Source: an uncultured Lachnospiraceae bacterium (GTDB lineage Bacteria; Bacillota; Clostridia; Lachnospirales; Lachnospiraceae). Taken from it: 64,000 bases of DNA. This document shows, piece by piece, positions 15,378 to 24,215 of the stretch. How positions within the stretch are numbered: position 1 is the first letter of the stretch; the number at the start of each line of letters is the position of its first letter. The notes under the pieces are model-generated. The model searched no databases. It was given only the letters and a program-made list of their open reading frames with translations, and was not told the origin of the DNA. The stretch spans positions 1 to 64,000 of the forward strand of contig CAJTSL010000020.1 of assembly GCA_910578845.1 (NCBI GenBank). Direction: 5' to 3'. Both the position numbers and the translations under genes were made by a program.

Positions 15378-16301
15378 TTAATTTGTATACTTTTCCCAAA
15401 TGTCTTTTGCCTGTCGTGCGAGCATGTCCCGGAGGAAGGCAGGTTCTAGGACTTCGATTTGCGTACCAAATGACAATAAGTATCCTATCAGCCATTCTCC
15501 CGGCGGGACTTTTGCGCAGGCGATCAAATCGCCGTTCTCTAGCCGTATTATCTGGTGTTCGTCGAATTCATCGTAAGCGCGGTAAGCGGCTTCTTTTGAA
15601 AAACGCAGCCGGACTTGTATAGAATGTTCTTCGCCTGTGCCATCGGGAGCGTTTTGCGCACTGCGTTGGGTCTCTTGTGGATAAGCAGTGGGAGGAAAAG
15701 TTTCTTCTAAAAGTGTATAACGGATAATCCGGCTTAATTTAAAAAGCCGGAAATCTTGTTTGGCCGTACAGAATGCTTTCAGATACCAATTCTTTGCTTT
15801 GTATAGGAGCTTTAGCGGATAGACAAGACGTTCCTCACAGGCACCGGATGAATTGGCATAGAGAATCCGCACGGCAGTGCAGGTGATGATCGCATGTTTC
15901 AGGGACTCGAATTTCTGATGATCTTGTGGTTTATCGCCCCAGCGGGAGAAATCTATTTCATACCAGTCATGGGCGGATGTCTGGAACAGTGCCGACAGTT
16001 TTTGCAGAGTATCTTGTGCATAGTCGGGGTTGGCGATAGAAAGGTTTTGGATGGCGGCTAGGATATCTTGCTTCTCATCATTAGATAAAATGGCCTTATC
16101 CAAAACGAAATTACTCATTAAATATATGCCGCCGTTTCGCCCTGGCTCGGCATAAACAGGGATGCCGGCTTCGCTTAGCGCGTCGATATCCCGGTATATG
16201 GTACGCACGGATACTTCTAATGCCGTAGCCAGTGCCGGTGCCGTAGTGCGCTCTTGATCGAGCAGTTGATAGAGGATTTGGAATAGTCGGCTTTCGCGCA
16301 T
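15378..16301 (-). CDS. YafY-type HTH/WYL-domain transcription regulator
   Basis: The 307-residue protein has an N-terminal HTH_11 domain (about 1-60: RLFQILYQLLDQERTTAPAL, VSVRTIYRDIDALSEAGIPV) and a central WYL domain (about 135-205: RILYANSSG, YPLKLLYKAKNWYLKAFC, FRLFKLSRI). A C-terminal WCX-type region (about 228-305) follows. WYL domains sense nucleotides or nucleic acids in some defence regulators; in many clostridial members the ligand is unknown. Strong GGGAGGAG ribosome site. The likely target is itself or the adjacent ClbS-like gene. Confidence 0.9.
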   Translation of the reverse strand: MRESRLFQILYQLLDQERTTAPALATALEVSVRTIYRDIDALSEAGIPVYAEPGRNGGIYLMSNFVLDKAILSNDEKQDILAAIQNLSIANPDYAQDTLQKLSALFQTSAHDWYEIDFSRWGDKPQDHQKFESLKHAIITCTAVRILYANSSGACEERLVYPLKLLYKAKNWYLKAFCTAKQDFRLFKLSRIIRYTLLEETFPPTAYPQETQRSAQNAPDGTGEEHSIQVRLRFSKEAAYRAYDEFDEHQIIRLENGDLIACAKVPPGEWLIGYLLSFGTQIEVLEPAFLRDMLARQAKDIWEKYTN

Positions 16302-16358
16302 AAGTATTGCTCCTCCCGCCTTTGGCGGCTCCTTTTTGTTTTACTTGGGATGAGCATA

Positions 16359-17363
16359 TCATAATCTGTGATGGCGTTCAACTAGCAAATATACTATGCT
16401 CCATAAAACAGAATGAGATAACAGTATGATGATCGCAACCCATAAATCCTGCGACTGTCCGCTTAATATATCCATTAAAGCATAGAACGTAGCGCTTGAC
16501 GGAAGTATATAAGATAGGTAAAAAACCGGGCTGCTTGGTGAAACTGTTATATATACAAGAATAGGCGGTGCAAGGAATACAATCATAATCATCTTAATAT
16601 ATACGAGTCCGATCATAAGCCCTTCTGAATGACGGCCAATATATAAGCCGATTAACGCTGCTATATAAGCGGATAGTATCATGATGATCATAAATGGGAT
16701 GATCTGCATGGGATTTATTCTTATACAAATAAGCGCGGTAATGAGCGTCGATAGAAAGCCACCTATAAATCCCAGCGCTGTTTTCTGTATGATATATGTC
16801 TTTACTGACATAGGCAGGATTTGGTTAATGAACGATATGCCGTCTTCCTTTTCCCCTATCATGTTCATGGCATTGAAGGTACACCCCATAAACATGGCAG
16901 TTACTAAAGTAATTGCTATGAAAAGAGATTTTATACCGCTGTTGTCTGTTTTTAAAGGAATAAGTGTTGTTTTAGCGCCGGTAATATTTTCCCTATTCTG
17001 ATAGAGGCTAGGAAGCGTATTTCCAATTATTTTATTGACCTCCAATTCATCGCCGGATAATAATGTATGAAGCCCATGACCATTTTCTAATACGCCAATC
17101 ATTTGTGTGGACGGCTCATTGATTGCAATTTCCAATGCGTCCAAAGTCTCATATTCCGTATATGTTCCGATTTGCTCTAGCCACAAGACGATCTCCTCTG
17201 ATAAATTGCCTTTCAACCCCGCAAAAGATGTGCCGCCAATATTCTGTAAACTGAGATCTGAAAGAAAATGAATCGCAATTCCCACAACAATAGGAAGTAA
17301 AAATGTCAGGATACACATTTTATCCCTACGGATATTTTTCATTTGATATTTTAAGCGCTCCAT
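16359..17363 (-). CDS. ABC-2-type transporter permease (second of pair)
   Basis: The 334-residue membrane protein has one N-terminal helix (about 17-36), an extracellular domain (about 37-165) and about five C-terminal helices from SLFIAITLVTAMFMG on. The sequence NMIGEKEDGISFINQILPMS matches the ABC-2 permease pattern, where a cytosolic loop carries EK(E/D)xG. It begins three bases after the preceding permease and follows the ATPase gene. The operon layout, one ATPase and two different permeases, recalls LanFEG-type and drug or peptide efflux systems. Substrate unknown. Confidence 0.85.
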   Translation of the reverse strand: MERLKYQMKNIRRDKMCILTFLLPIVVGIAIHFLSDLSLQNIGGTSFAGLKGNLSEEIVLWLEQIGTYTEYETLDALEIAINEPSTQMIGVLENGHGLHTLLSGDELEVNKIIGNTLPSLYQNRENITGAKTTLIPLKTDNSGIKSLFIAITLVTAMFMGCTFNAMNMIGEKEDGISFINQILPMSVKTYIIQKTALGFIGGFLSTLITALICIRINPMQIIPFMIIMILSAYIAALIGLYIGRHSEGLMIGLVYIKMIMIVFLAPPILVYITVSPSSPVFYLSYILPSSATFYALMDILSGQSQDLWVAIIILLSHSVLWSIVYLLVERHHRL

Positions 17364-17366
17364 ATG

Positions 17367-18359
17367 TTATCCCTCCTTTGCCATCTCACAAGATAGCGTT
17401 TTATGAGCCAGTAAAAATAATAGAATGATAACCACTGTACAGATAACGTAATAAGGCAGTTGATAGACTGGCATTCCAAAATAGGCAGATTTCATGGCAG
17501 TAAAGAGATGATACATTGGATGATAATCAATCCACGACCATTGGATATCCGTTTGCCCTGCAAGAAATACGGGAGTTGTAATAAAAATTGCTAATATTAA
17601 ATAGAAGAGTGAAAACTGCTTGAAGTCAGGCAGGCGTACTGCGCAGAGAAAGCCAACCAAAGCCATAATCAATGACAATATGCCAGCCTGTATTAATACG
17701 CCTGGAAGTATCGTCATTCCGGCAGAAAAGCCGAGATTGATAAATGTCATCAATACTGTAAAAGCCATATCCGAAATGAAAAGCAATGTCAATTTCGATA
17801 CAATGAAAGCAGATTTGCTGACCGGTAAAATTCCGTGTACGCGAATGACGCCCATTTGTTTTTCTTTAAATAGCATGGAGGCTAACCCTAAGAAACCGAC
17901 TGCGGACAATTCAAAAAACAAAAATTCAGCGGTAATCTCCCTGCGGTTTTTCATCTCCTTGGTATTGGTGCCGATAATTTCCGATTGCTTGTCTATTCGG
18001 CTATTTAAAACAGCTTCTGCCCAAAGTTTACGGTAATGATCCGTTGTTGCCATTCCCGTAGAAAGCATATAAATTTCCGGCTCATCAGAAGAGAGATCAA
18101 TGCCTACGGAATAGTTATCAGAACACAATTTTTCTAATGTTTCCCTGCTTTCTGTCACAGTGATATATTCCGATCTATTCTCCTGTTTATTCTGTGGGTC
18201 ATATAAGTATACGGGATATATGTGCTGGTCTAATCCCACGTATATGAAATTAATATAACAGGAATAGAGGATAAGGGAACCTAAGGCAAGAAGAAAAAAT
18301 TTACTGGAAAGCATAAGCCTGAAATCTTTTCTGAATAAATATAGAAATCCTTTCCACAT
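17367..18359 (-). CDS. ABC-2-type transporter permease (first of pair)
   Basis: The 330-residue membrane protein has a first helix at about 21-40 (SKFFLLALGSLILYSCYI), an outside domain (about 45-155), then five or six helices. The characteristic loop MLFKEKQMGVIRVHGILPVSK is of the ABC-2 family. Its ATG overlaps the stop of the ATPase gene by one base (TGATG), indicating translational coupling. With the second permease it probably forms a heterodimeric channel driven by the upstream ATPase. Confidence 0.87.
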   Translation of the reverse strand: MWKGFLYLFRKDFRLMLSSKFFLLALGSLILYSCYINFIYVGLDQHIYPVYLYDPQNKQENRSEYITVTESRETLEKLCSDNYSVGIDLSSDEPEIYMLSTGMATTDHYRKLWAEAVLNSRIDKQSEIIGTNTKEMKNRREITAEFLFFELSAVGFLGLASMLFKEKQMGVIRVHGILPVSKSAFIVSKLTLLFISDMAFTVLMTFINLGFSAGMTILPGVLIQAGILSLIMALVGFLCAVRLPDFKQFSLFYLILAIFITTPVFLAGQTDIQWSWIDYHPMYHLFTAMKSAYFGMPVYQLPYYVICTVVIILLFLLAHKTLSCEMAKEG

Positions 18360-19207
18360 CAGGACAACCCCCTTCCTGTATATTGGATAAACACATCTTC
18401 TAGCGTAGGCTCTTGTGTATGGATACTGATGATTTCGTCATGTAAAAAAGGAATGCCTGCGTCTAATTGTATTGCTTCAATTGTTCTGTCTTCTCTTTTT
18501 CCCTGATAAAGAAAACTGATGGCAACATGGTGCGAACTGTTCTTTTCTTTCAGATTTTTCGGTGTATCGAGGGCAACAATGCTACCGTTAGCTATAAAAG
18601 CCACCCGGTCGCACAATAAGTCGGCATCCGCCATATTGTGCGTTGTTAAGAACACTGTCGTTCCTTTTGCTCTCTCTTCCTGAATAATCTTGCGGAACAG
18701 GACTGTACCTGCCGGATCTAGCCCGCTTGTCGGTTCGTCAAGAAATAATACGGTTGGATTACTGATTAGAGCGCGTGCCATGCTAACACGTTGGCGCATA
18801 CCTTTTGAATAAGAAGATACCGGTTTGTTCCAAAATTCTTTTTTTACTTCTAACAGATTCAACAATTCGTTGATATCTCTTATCCGTTCCGAGTTGTAAA
18901 AAGAAGCAAAATATTTTAAGTTTTCTATCGCGCTTAAATTTGTATAGAGATATGGAAATTCAAATAATACGCCTATTTCTTGAAAAAAATCTTGTGCGTT
19001 CACGGCTTTGGTTTCCTGCCCGAGCAGAGATACATGACCGCTATATCCTTTTAAGATACCTGTCAGAATTTTTTGAGTAGTAGATTTTCCGCTTCCGTTT
19101 GGGCCTAGAAAGCCAAAGATTTCACCGTCCTTTACATGAAAACTTAACCCTTGTAAAGCTTGTTTGTTCTTGTTGTAAGTATACTTTAAATTTTTCACAT
19201 CAATCAT
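18359..19207 (-). CDS. ABC transporter ATPase
   Basis: Energy-coupling ATPase of the ABC-2 exporter, 282 residues. Walker A is GPNGSGKST (about 38-46), the signature is SYSKGMRQRVSMARAL, Walker B with D-loop is VLFLDEPTSGLDP, and the switch histidine is in FLTTHNMAD. A C-terminal extension of about 70 residues is typical for this class. I chose the ATG at 19207 (MIDVKNLKYTY) because GGGG is eight bases upstream; GTG and ATG codons nine and six bases earlier sit too close to that site. It overlaps the end of a 52-codon upstream ORF. Confidence 0.93.
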   Translation of the reverse strand: MIDVKNLKYTYNKNKQALQGLSFHVKDGEIFGFLGPNGSGKSTTQKILTGILKGYSGHVSLLGQETKAVNAQDFFQEIGVLFEFPYLYTNLSAIENLKYFASFYNSERIRDINELLNLLEVKKEFWNKPVSSYSKGMRQRVSMARALISNPTVLFLDEPTSGLDPAGTVLFRKIIQEERAKGTTVFLTTHNMADADLLCDRVAFIANGSIVALDTPKNLKEKNSSHHVAISFLYQGKREDRTIEAIQLDAGIPFLHDEIISIHTQEPTLEDVFIQYTGRGLS

Positions 19208-19358
19208 CTGCATCACCCCATTTTTCCTTTTGCTTATCTTTCTTTTCCGATTCTCTTTGATTCCACCATTTCATGAATTTCACTTTCAGTGGGATAACAA
19301 TCGCTATTGCTACAATAATGAAAATCCACCCATACCATTCCATACCTGAAAACATCAT
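19200..19358 (-). CDS. 52-residue single-helix membrane peptide leading the ABC-2 operon
   Basis: Small ORF with a near-perfect ribosome site (AAAGGAGG, four bases before ATG). It runs MMFSGMEWYGWIFIIVAIAI, VIPLKVKFMKWW, then a highly charged tail with EKKDKQKEK, ending GDADD. It contains one membrane helix (about residues 10-24) followed by a basic-acidic cytosolic tail. Its stop overlaps the ATPase start by eight bases, so it is coupled to that gene. It could be an accessory subunit, stabiliser or sensor for the exporter. No named family is recalled. Confidence 0.75.
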   Translation of the reverse strand: MMFSGMEWYGWIFIIVAIAIVIPLKVKFMKWWNQRESEKKDKQKEKWGDADD

Positions 19359-19431
19359 CGTTCCTCCTTTATATGTGATTTCTGTGTATATAAAAAGTAA
19401 AAAAACGCAATGAAATTCATGTGTGATGGCT

Positions 19432-19450
19432 GTGAAATCGAAGTGAAATC
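19432..19450. promoter_or_regulatory. Candidate response-regulator binding site (direct repeat)
   Basis: GTGAAATC at 19432-19439 is repeated at 19443-19450, an 11-base period or about one helical turn. That spacing suits OmpR-family dimers. It lies upstream of the ABC-2 operon and downstream of the two-component genes, so it would fit control of the exporter by the adjacent response regulator. Confidence 0.5.
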
Positions 19451-19463
19451 TTCTGGGACAATG

Positions 19464-19500
19464 AAAAAGCTCTCTATTTCTGTCTCGAAATAAAGAGCTT
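19464..19500 (-). terminator. Terminator of the two-component operon
   Basis: Minus-strand AAGCTCT (19500-19494) pairs with AGAGCTT (19473-19467). The stem extends inward as ATTTC/GAAAT, and a TTT tract follows. Confidence 0.8.
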
Positions 19501-19518
19501 GTAAACGAATATGGATAT

Positions 19519-20598
19519 TTATTTCATGATTGGGATGGTAAAATAGAACGCTACACCGGCCTCTCTATTCTCTGCTCCAAAATCGAGATTTTGCATAGAC
19601 AAAATCTGTGCGACAATGGCTAAGCCCAGTCCCGAGCCACTATATGCGGAATTTTTATGCCGATAAAACTTCGTCCATATTTTAGGAAGTTCTTCTTGGG
19701 CGATCTGCCTTCCTTCATTGTATATAGAAAAGAAAAGGTTCCCTTGTTGTTCGGTTAACGAAATCTTTAGAACGCCGCCAGATGTCACGTTTCTCTTTGC
19801 GTTGATGATCAGATTGCCTAATACTTGTTCCATGCGTTCTCTATCGCTGAATACATATACTTTATGTTCAGGTAATTCATATTGTAACGTAAAGTCTGTA
19901 TCAGGCATATCAATTAAAAGCCGTCCGGCGACCGTTTCCAGAAATTCTACAAAATCAAATCTGGAAGGATGAAGCTTGATTGCGCCATTTTCCAGAGCAG
20001 ATAAATCAAGCAAAGTTGTTATCAATTTGCTCATCCGCTCTGTTTCTGCTATGATGATTTCTGAATATTTCTGTTTTTTATCATCTTCTGTTTCATCTTG
20101 TATGCCCTCCGCATATGCCCGGATGATCCCTAAAGGTGTTTTCATTTCATGAGACAGACTATCAACCAGATCTTTACGCTCCTGTAATAAAACTCTTTCC
20201 TGTTCCACATCTTTTTCAAGCTGTTTATTCATTTCCTCTAATTTTGAAAATGCCTGCTGCAAGTTTTCTGCCATTGTATTTAAACTGTTAGATATATCGC
20301 CAAATTCATCATCACTTGTGATTGTACAGGGAGCGGAAAAATCTAATTGCGCCATTCTTTTGGCAGCGTTAGAAAGCTCTGTAATGGGGGAAGATATGAA
20401 CCGTCCTAATAAATAATCTATGATGAGAACTAAAATGCTCACAAATAGAAGCCAAATGATAAGTGATAGATTCTCACCCAATGGGAACTCCATAGACAAG
20501 ACATAAGATAATATCAATAATATGCCTGTTATTTTGGAAAGCATGATAATTTTCTTTCGCACAGTCCGTAAAGAAACTATTTTTTTCAACATGTTCAT
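19519..20598 (-). CDS. Sensor histidine kinase with HAMP domain
   Basis: The 359-residue membrane kinase has two helices (about 19-36 and 46-64) with almost no extracellular loop between them, a HAMP linker (about 65-118) and a coiled segment. The dimerisation domain has phospho-His150 in SLSHEMKTPLG. The ATPase domain has an N-box NLIINAKRNV and a G-box GSGLGLAIVAQIL. The tiny loop resembles intramembrane-sensing kinases tied to antibiotic or peptide exporters. It overlaps the regulator gene by four bases (ATGA) and lies next to the ABC-2 operon on the same strand, a probable target. Confidence 0.92.
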   Translation of the reverse strand: MNMLKKIVSLRTVRKKIIMLSKITGILLILSYVLSMEFPLGENLSLIIWLLFVSILVLIIDYLLGRFISSPITELSNAAKRMAQLDFSAPCTITSDDEFGDISNSLNTMAENLQQAFSKLEEMNKQLEKDVEQERVLLQERKDLVDSLSHEMKTPLGIIRAYAEGIQDETEDDKKQKYSEIIIAETERMSKLITTLLDLSALENGAIKLHPSRFDFVEFLETVAGRLLIDMPDTDFTLQYELPEHKVYVFSDRERMEQVLGNLIINAKRNVTSGGVLKISLTEQQGNLFFSIYNEGRQIAQEELPKIWTKFYRHKNSAYSGSGLGLAIVAQILSMQNLDFGAENREAGVAFYFTIPIMK

Positions 20599-21263
20599 GG
20601 CGTTACCTCGAATTTATATCCTGAACGGATCAGGGTTGTGATATATTTTCCTGCGCTGCCTAATTTATGTCGTAAGGTCTTAATATGCGTATCAACGGTG
20701 CGGGTGTTCCCTTCAAAATCGTATCCCCAAATCCGGTTTAAAAGTTGTTCGCGGTTAAATACTTGTCCGGTATTGGCCATGAAAAAATAGAGCAATTCAT
20801 ATTCCTTATGCGTCAAGGTAATTTCCTGTCCGTCTACGAAAACACTATGTGAAGAAGGGATTATCGCAATTTTACCAGCGCTAATCGTACTCAATGGGCT
20901 GATGGAAGAGCGCCGGAGCAAGGCGTTTACTTTTGCCAGTAATACTTTTGGGCTAAATGGCTTGGTCATGTAATCGTCCACGCCATATTCATATCCCTTT
21001 AATTTATCACTTTCATCACCTTTGGCTGTTAGTATTATAATCGGTATGTTGCTCATTTCACGTGCAATTTTACAGACAGAAAATCCATCAAGATGTGGCA
21101 TCATAATATCTAATATCATTAGATCCATAGGATTATTTTTCAAAAGCATTAAAGCGTCCACGCCATCGTCAGCAGTATAACAAGCATGGCCTCCCCGCTG
21201 AAGATATGTGACGATAATATTCTGCATGCTCTTTTCATCTTCGGCAATCAAAATATTTGCCAT
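20595..21263 (-). CDS. OmpR-family response regulator
   Basis: The 222-residue two-domain regulator has a receiver domain (about 1-120) with the acidic pair in AEDE, phospho-Asp52 in MILDIMMP, and the conserved Thr-Ala and Lys in ILTAKGD and MTKPFSP. The C-terminal winged helix (about 128-222) has LTHKEYELLYFF, REQLLNRIWGYDFEGNTRTVD and IRSGYKFE. I chose the ATG at 21263 (MANILIAED), which has GAGG eight bases upstream; a GTG nine bases earlier is possible. First gene of the two-component operon. Confidence 0.94.
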   Translation of the reverse strand: MANILIAEDEKSMQNIIVTYLQRGGHACYTADDGVDALMLLKNNPMDLMILDIMMPHLDGFSVCKIAREMSNIPIIILTAKGDESDKLKGYEYGVDDYMTKPFSPKVLLAKVNALLRRSSISPLSTISAGKIAIIPSSHSVFVDGQEITLTHKEYELLYFFMANTGQVFNREQLLNRIWGYDFEGNTRTVDTHIKTLRHKLGSAGKYITTLIRSGYKFEVTP

Positions 21264-21572
21264 CAAAACCACCTCGCATTTTCCTATATTATAGACCTGT
21301 TTTCAAATTTTTTAGCTTTCTATATTTTCGTTTTTCGTAAGGTATATAAGCTTATGATGCTGAATCGTTTTTAAAAAGTCAAGAAAATATCTTGATAAAT
21401 AAGCATTATGGAATTATTATAGGTTTATTATAAATCCGTGTATAACAGCCTGTAAAAGCAGAATTGCGTTGCATTTCTTGCGAAAGCAGCATTACAAGCC
21501 TGTTTTTGTGGGCATGATATATTAAAAGCCATAATTAAATTCATGTGCATAGAAAGGAGCGCTAAGATCAAT
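21264..21572. other. Gene-free stretch between divergent response-regulator and pyk genes
   Basis: A minus-strand TATAAT (21293-21288) could be the -10 of the two-component operon, but no good -35 is visible. I see no clear promoter pair for pyk. Nothing else is recognisable. Confidence 0.4.
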
Positions 21573-22988
21573 ATGAGAAAAACGAAAATCGTATGTACAT
21601 TAGGACCTTCGACAGACAATGAGGATGTGTTACGGCAGTTGATGCTAGAGGGCATGAATGTTGCCAGATGTAATTTCTCGCATGGTGTTTATGAAGACCA
21701 TAAGAAGCGGATGGACATGGTGAAGAAAATCCGTAAGGAAGTCAAAAAACCGGTCGCTATTTTGTTGGACACGAAAGGGCCGGAAGTGAGAGTGAAACAA
21801 TTCAAAGACGGTAAAGTGACGTTAGAAGAGAACCAGCTATTTACATTGACTTCCGAAGACGTAGAAGGAACCGCGGAGAAAGTTTCCGTCACTTATAACC
21901 GCCTTTATGAAGACTTAGAAGTAGGCATGAAAGTGCTAATTGATGACGGCCTGATCGAGATGCGGGTAGAGAAAGTAGAGCAGACGAATATCGTGTGCCG
22001 TGTCATCAATGGAGGCGTTGTCTCCAATAATAAGGGGATTAATGTGCCGGATGTCAATTTGTCGATGCCTTATTTAAGCGAGAAAGACAGGGAGGACATT
22101 TTATTTGGGATTAGCCAGGACGTAGATTTCATTGCAGCGTCTTTCGTACAGAATAAAGAAGATATTTTACAGCTTCGCAGGCTGCTTGATAAAAATGGCG
22201 GCGAAGGGATTAAGATTATCGCTAAGATTGAGAATACGCAGGGCGTAGAGAATATCGACGAGATTATCGAAGTGTCAGACGGCATAATGATCGCCAGAGG
22301 TGATATGGGCGTTGAGATCCCTTATGAAGAGGTGCCTGTCATCCAGAAAATGATCATTAAGAAAGTATATCAATTAGGCAAACAGGTCATAACCGCTACG
22401 CAGATGTTAGAATCGATGATTAAGAACCCACGGCCTACGAGAGCGGAAGCAACGGATATTGCCAATGCCGTTTATGACGGAACAAGCGCGATCATGCTCT
22501 CTGGGGAAACGGCAGCAGGCGCATACCCGGTAGAGGCAGTGAAGACGATGGTGAGGATAGCGGAACGTACGGAGCAGGATGTTGATTACCGGAAACGGTT
22601 CTTCCATCATGACAGAAAGGCGAATCCGGACATTACAGATGCGATCTGCCATGCGACTTGCACGACAGCGCACGATTTGAATGCGAAGGCCATTGTGACG
22701 GTGACGAAGTCCGGGCGTTCGGCGAGGATGATTTCCGGTTACAGACCGGCAAGCGATATCATCGGGTGCGCTACTTCGGAAAAAGTATGCAGACAGATTA
22801 ATCTTGCTTGGGGCGTGACGCCGATCCTGATCAAAGAAGAAAAGGACGTCTATGATTTGTTTGACAACGCGCTGATCGCAGCGGAGAAAATGAAATTACT
22901 GGAAAAGGGAGATTTGACAGTCATCACGTCAGGCGTGCCGATTGGGGTATCCGGGACGACCAATATGCTGAAGGTGCAGATTGTGTAG
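21573..22988 (+). CDS. pyk: Pyruvate kinase
   Basis: Converts phosphoenolpyruvate and ADP to pyruvate and ATP, the last glycolytic step in the cytosol. The 471-residue protein starts MRKTKIVCTLGPSTD. It has MNVARCNFSHG, DTKGPEVRV, the catalytic lysine motif IKIIAKIENTQGV, MIARGDMGVEIP, ATQMLESMIKNPRPTRAEATD and TAAGAYPVEAV. It lacks the extra C-terminal PEP-utiliser domain found in Bacillus. I preferred the ATG at 21573 because the family begins there, though its AAAGGAG site is 13 bases away. An upstream in-frame start would add ten unrelated residues. Confidence 0.96.
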   Translation: MRKTKIVCTLGPSTDNEDVLRQLMLEGMNVARCNFSHGVYEDHKKRMDMVKKIRKEVKKPVAILLDTKGPEVRVKQFKDGKVTLEENQLFTLTSEDVEGTAEKVSVTYNRLYEDLEVGMKVLIDDGLIEMRVEKVEQTNIVCRVINGGVVSNNKGINVPDVNLSMPYLSEKDREDILFGISQDVDFIAASFVQNKEDILQLRRLLDKNGGEGIKIIAKIENTQGVENIDEIIEVSDGIMIARGDMGVEIPYEEVPVIQKMIIKKVYQLGKQVITATQMLESMIKNPRPTRAEATDIANAVYDGTSAIMLSGETAAGAYPVEAVKTMVRIAERTEQDVDYRKRFFHHDRKANPDITDAICHATCTTAHDLNAKAIVTVTKSGRSARMISGYRPASDIIGCATSEKVCRQINLAWGVTPILIKEEKDVYDLFDNALIAAEKMKLLEKGDLTVITSGVPIGVSGTTNMLKVQIV

Positions 22989-23045
22989 AGCGTGCTTCTA
23001 GGGTGGAAGCATTTGGGGTTTCGCGACTGCCTATTAAGGTATACG

Positions 23046-24020
23046 CTAGGCAATGAACAATGTCACCAACGGAATCGTAGCCAGGCTTAAAATGGTGGTC
23101 AGGATGATGCCTTGCGAAATGACAGACTCATCCACGTGAAGCTGCTTCGAGAGCATCAGGGGCATGTTTCCGGCGGGCACGGCAAGCATTAAGGCAGCGG
23201 AGTTGACAATTAACGGGTTTTTGACAAATATGCCGAGCAAAAGGGTCAATCCGATTGGCAGCAAGATCTGCCTGATGAGCGTGAAAACATAGAGCCTGCG
23301 GTTTGAGAAAATTTTCTTCGGTGCCATCTGTGCTACGGAGACGCCAAGCACCAGCATGGATAAAAAGGTAGTCGTACGCCCGGCACTGGACAGCGAAGAA
23401 GAAATAATGGTCGGTACATTAAAATCGGCAAGATAAAAGAATATTGTCAATACGGCGGAAACGGTTCCCGCATTGACAAGCTTATGGAAAATATTTTCGG
23501 AGCCGGCGGCTTCCTGGCCCGAAGCTCCCGCAGATAAAGCTTCCGTAGAACGCTGTTCTATGGAGGCTTTTCTTAATGTGGAGATGCCATAAGTATAAAC
23601 GAGAATATTATAGACTAAGTTATTGAGCGATACGAAGATCAGGGCGCTTGTGCCAAGGACTGCGGAGACAAGCGGTATGCCAATGAACCCTACATTGCCA
23701 AAGACCGTTAACATCCGGTAGGAATACCGGCCCGGTTTGGGGACTCTTAATAGGAGCGGGATCAAATAGGCAGCCGCCAGCAAGGCTATATAAGAAATAA
23801 AAACGACGCCTAACCCTAGAGCCAGTTCAGAAAGGGAGGCTTTTGGCGCATCGTCGAAAGCAGAACAGATTAAAACAGCAGGGTTTGTGATATTGACAAT
23901 CAAACCGGAAAGCTGTCTGGAAGTATCTTCGGAGAGCATCTTTTTACGGAAAAGGAAGATGCCTACCGTTATTAATATCATAATGATGACCATTTGTTCT
24001 AATACGACAGAAATGCTCAT
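23046..24020 (-). CDS. AEC-family (auxin efflux carrier-like) transporter
   Basis: The 324-residue integral membrane protein has about ten predicted helices. Recognisable family features are the N-terminal VGIFLFRKK, the segment LSGLIVNITNPAVLICS with the conserved NITNPA, FGNVGFIGIPLVSAVLG with the GNVGFIGIP motif, and a C-terminal half repeating the pattern (AVPAGNMPLMLSKQ). Bacterial members transport malate or other organic acids; substrate here unknown. AAGGAG lies upstream of the ATG. It is convergent with pyk and divergent from glpK. Confidence 0.9.
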   Translation of the reverse strand: MSISVVLEQMVIIMILITVGIFLFRKKMLSEDTSRQLSGLIVNITNPAVLICSAFDDAPKASLSELALGLGVVFISYIALLAAAYLIPLLLRVPKPGRYSYRMLTVFGNVGFIGIPLVSAVLGTSALIFVSLNNLVYNILVYTYGISTLRKASIEQRSTEALSAGASGQEAAGSENIFHKLVNAGTVSAVLTIFFYLADFNVPTIISSSLSSAGRTTTFLSMLVLGVSVAQMAPKKIFSNRRLYVFTLIRQILLPIGLTLLLGIFVKNPLIVNSAALMLAVPAGNMPLMLSKQLHVDESVISQGIILTTILSLATIPLVTLFIA

Positions 24021-24129
24021 AATGTTATTTCGCTCCTTGCGCAGAAAATTATCAGGCAGAATAGGTCCGGCATTGCCGGATAAGCCTGCGTTTGTTATTG
24101 TACCATATTTTAAAAAAATAGGAAGAGGG

Positions 24130-24158
24130 TTAACAGAAGAAAAAAAATATTATATACT
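24130..24158 (+). promoter_or_regulatory. Promoter of the glpK operon
   Basis: TTAACA (24130-24135) and TATACT (24153-24158) with a 17-base spacer, about 58 bases before the glpK start. Confidence 0.6.
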
Positions 24159-24215
24159 ATGGTAAATGTGCAAAGATTGAGACGTGGCGGGGCAGCCACA
24201 TAGAATGGAGGGCAT

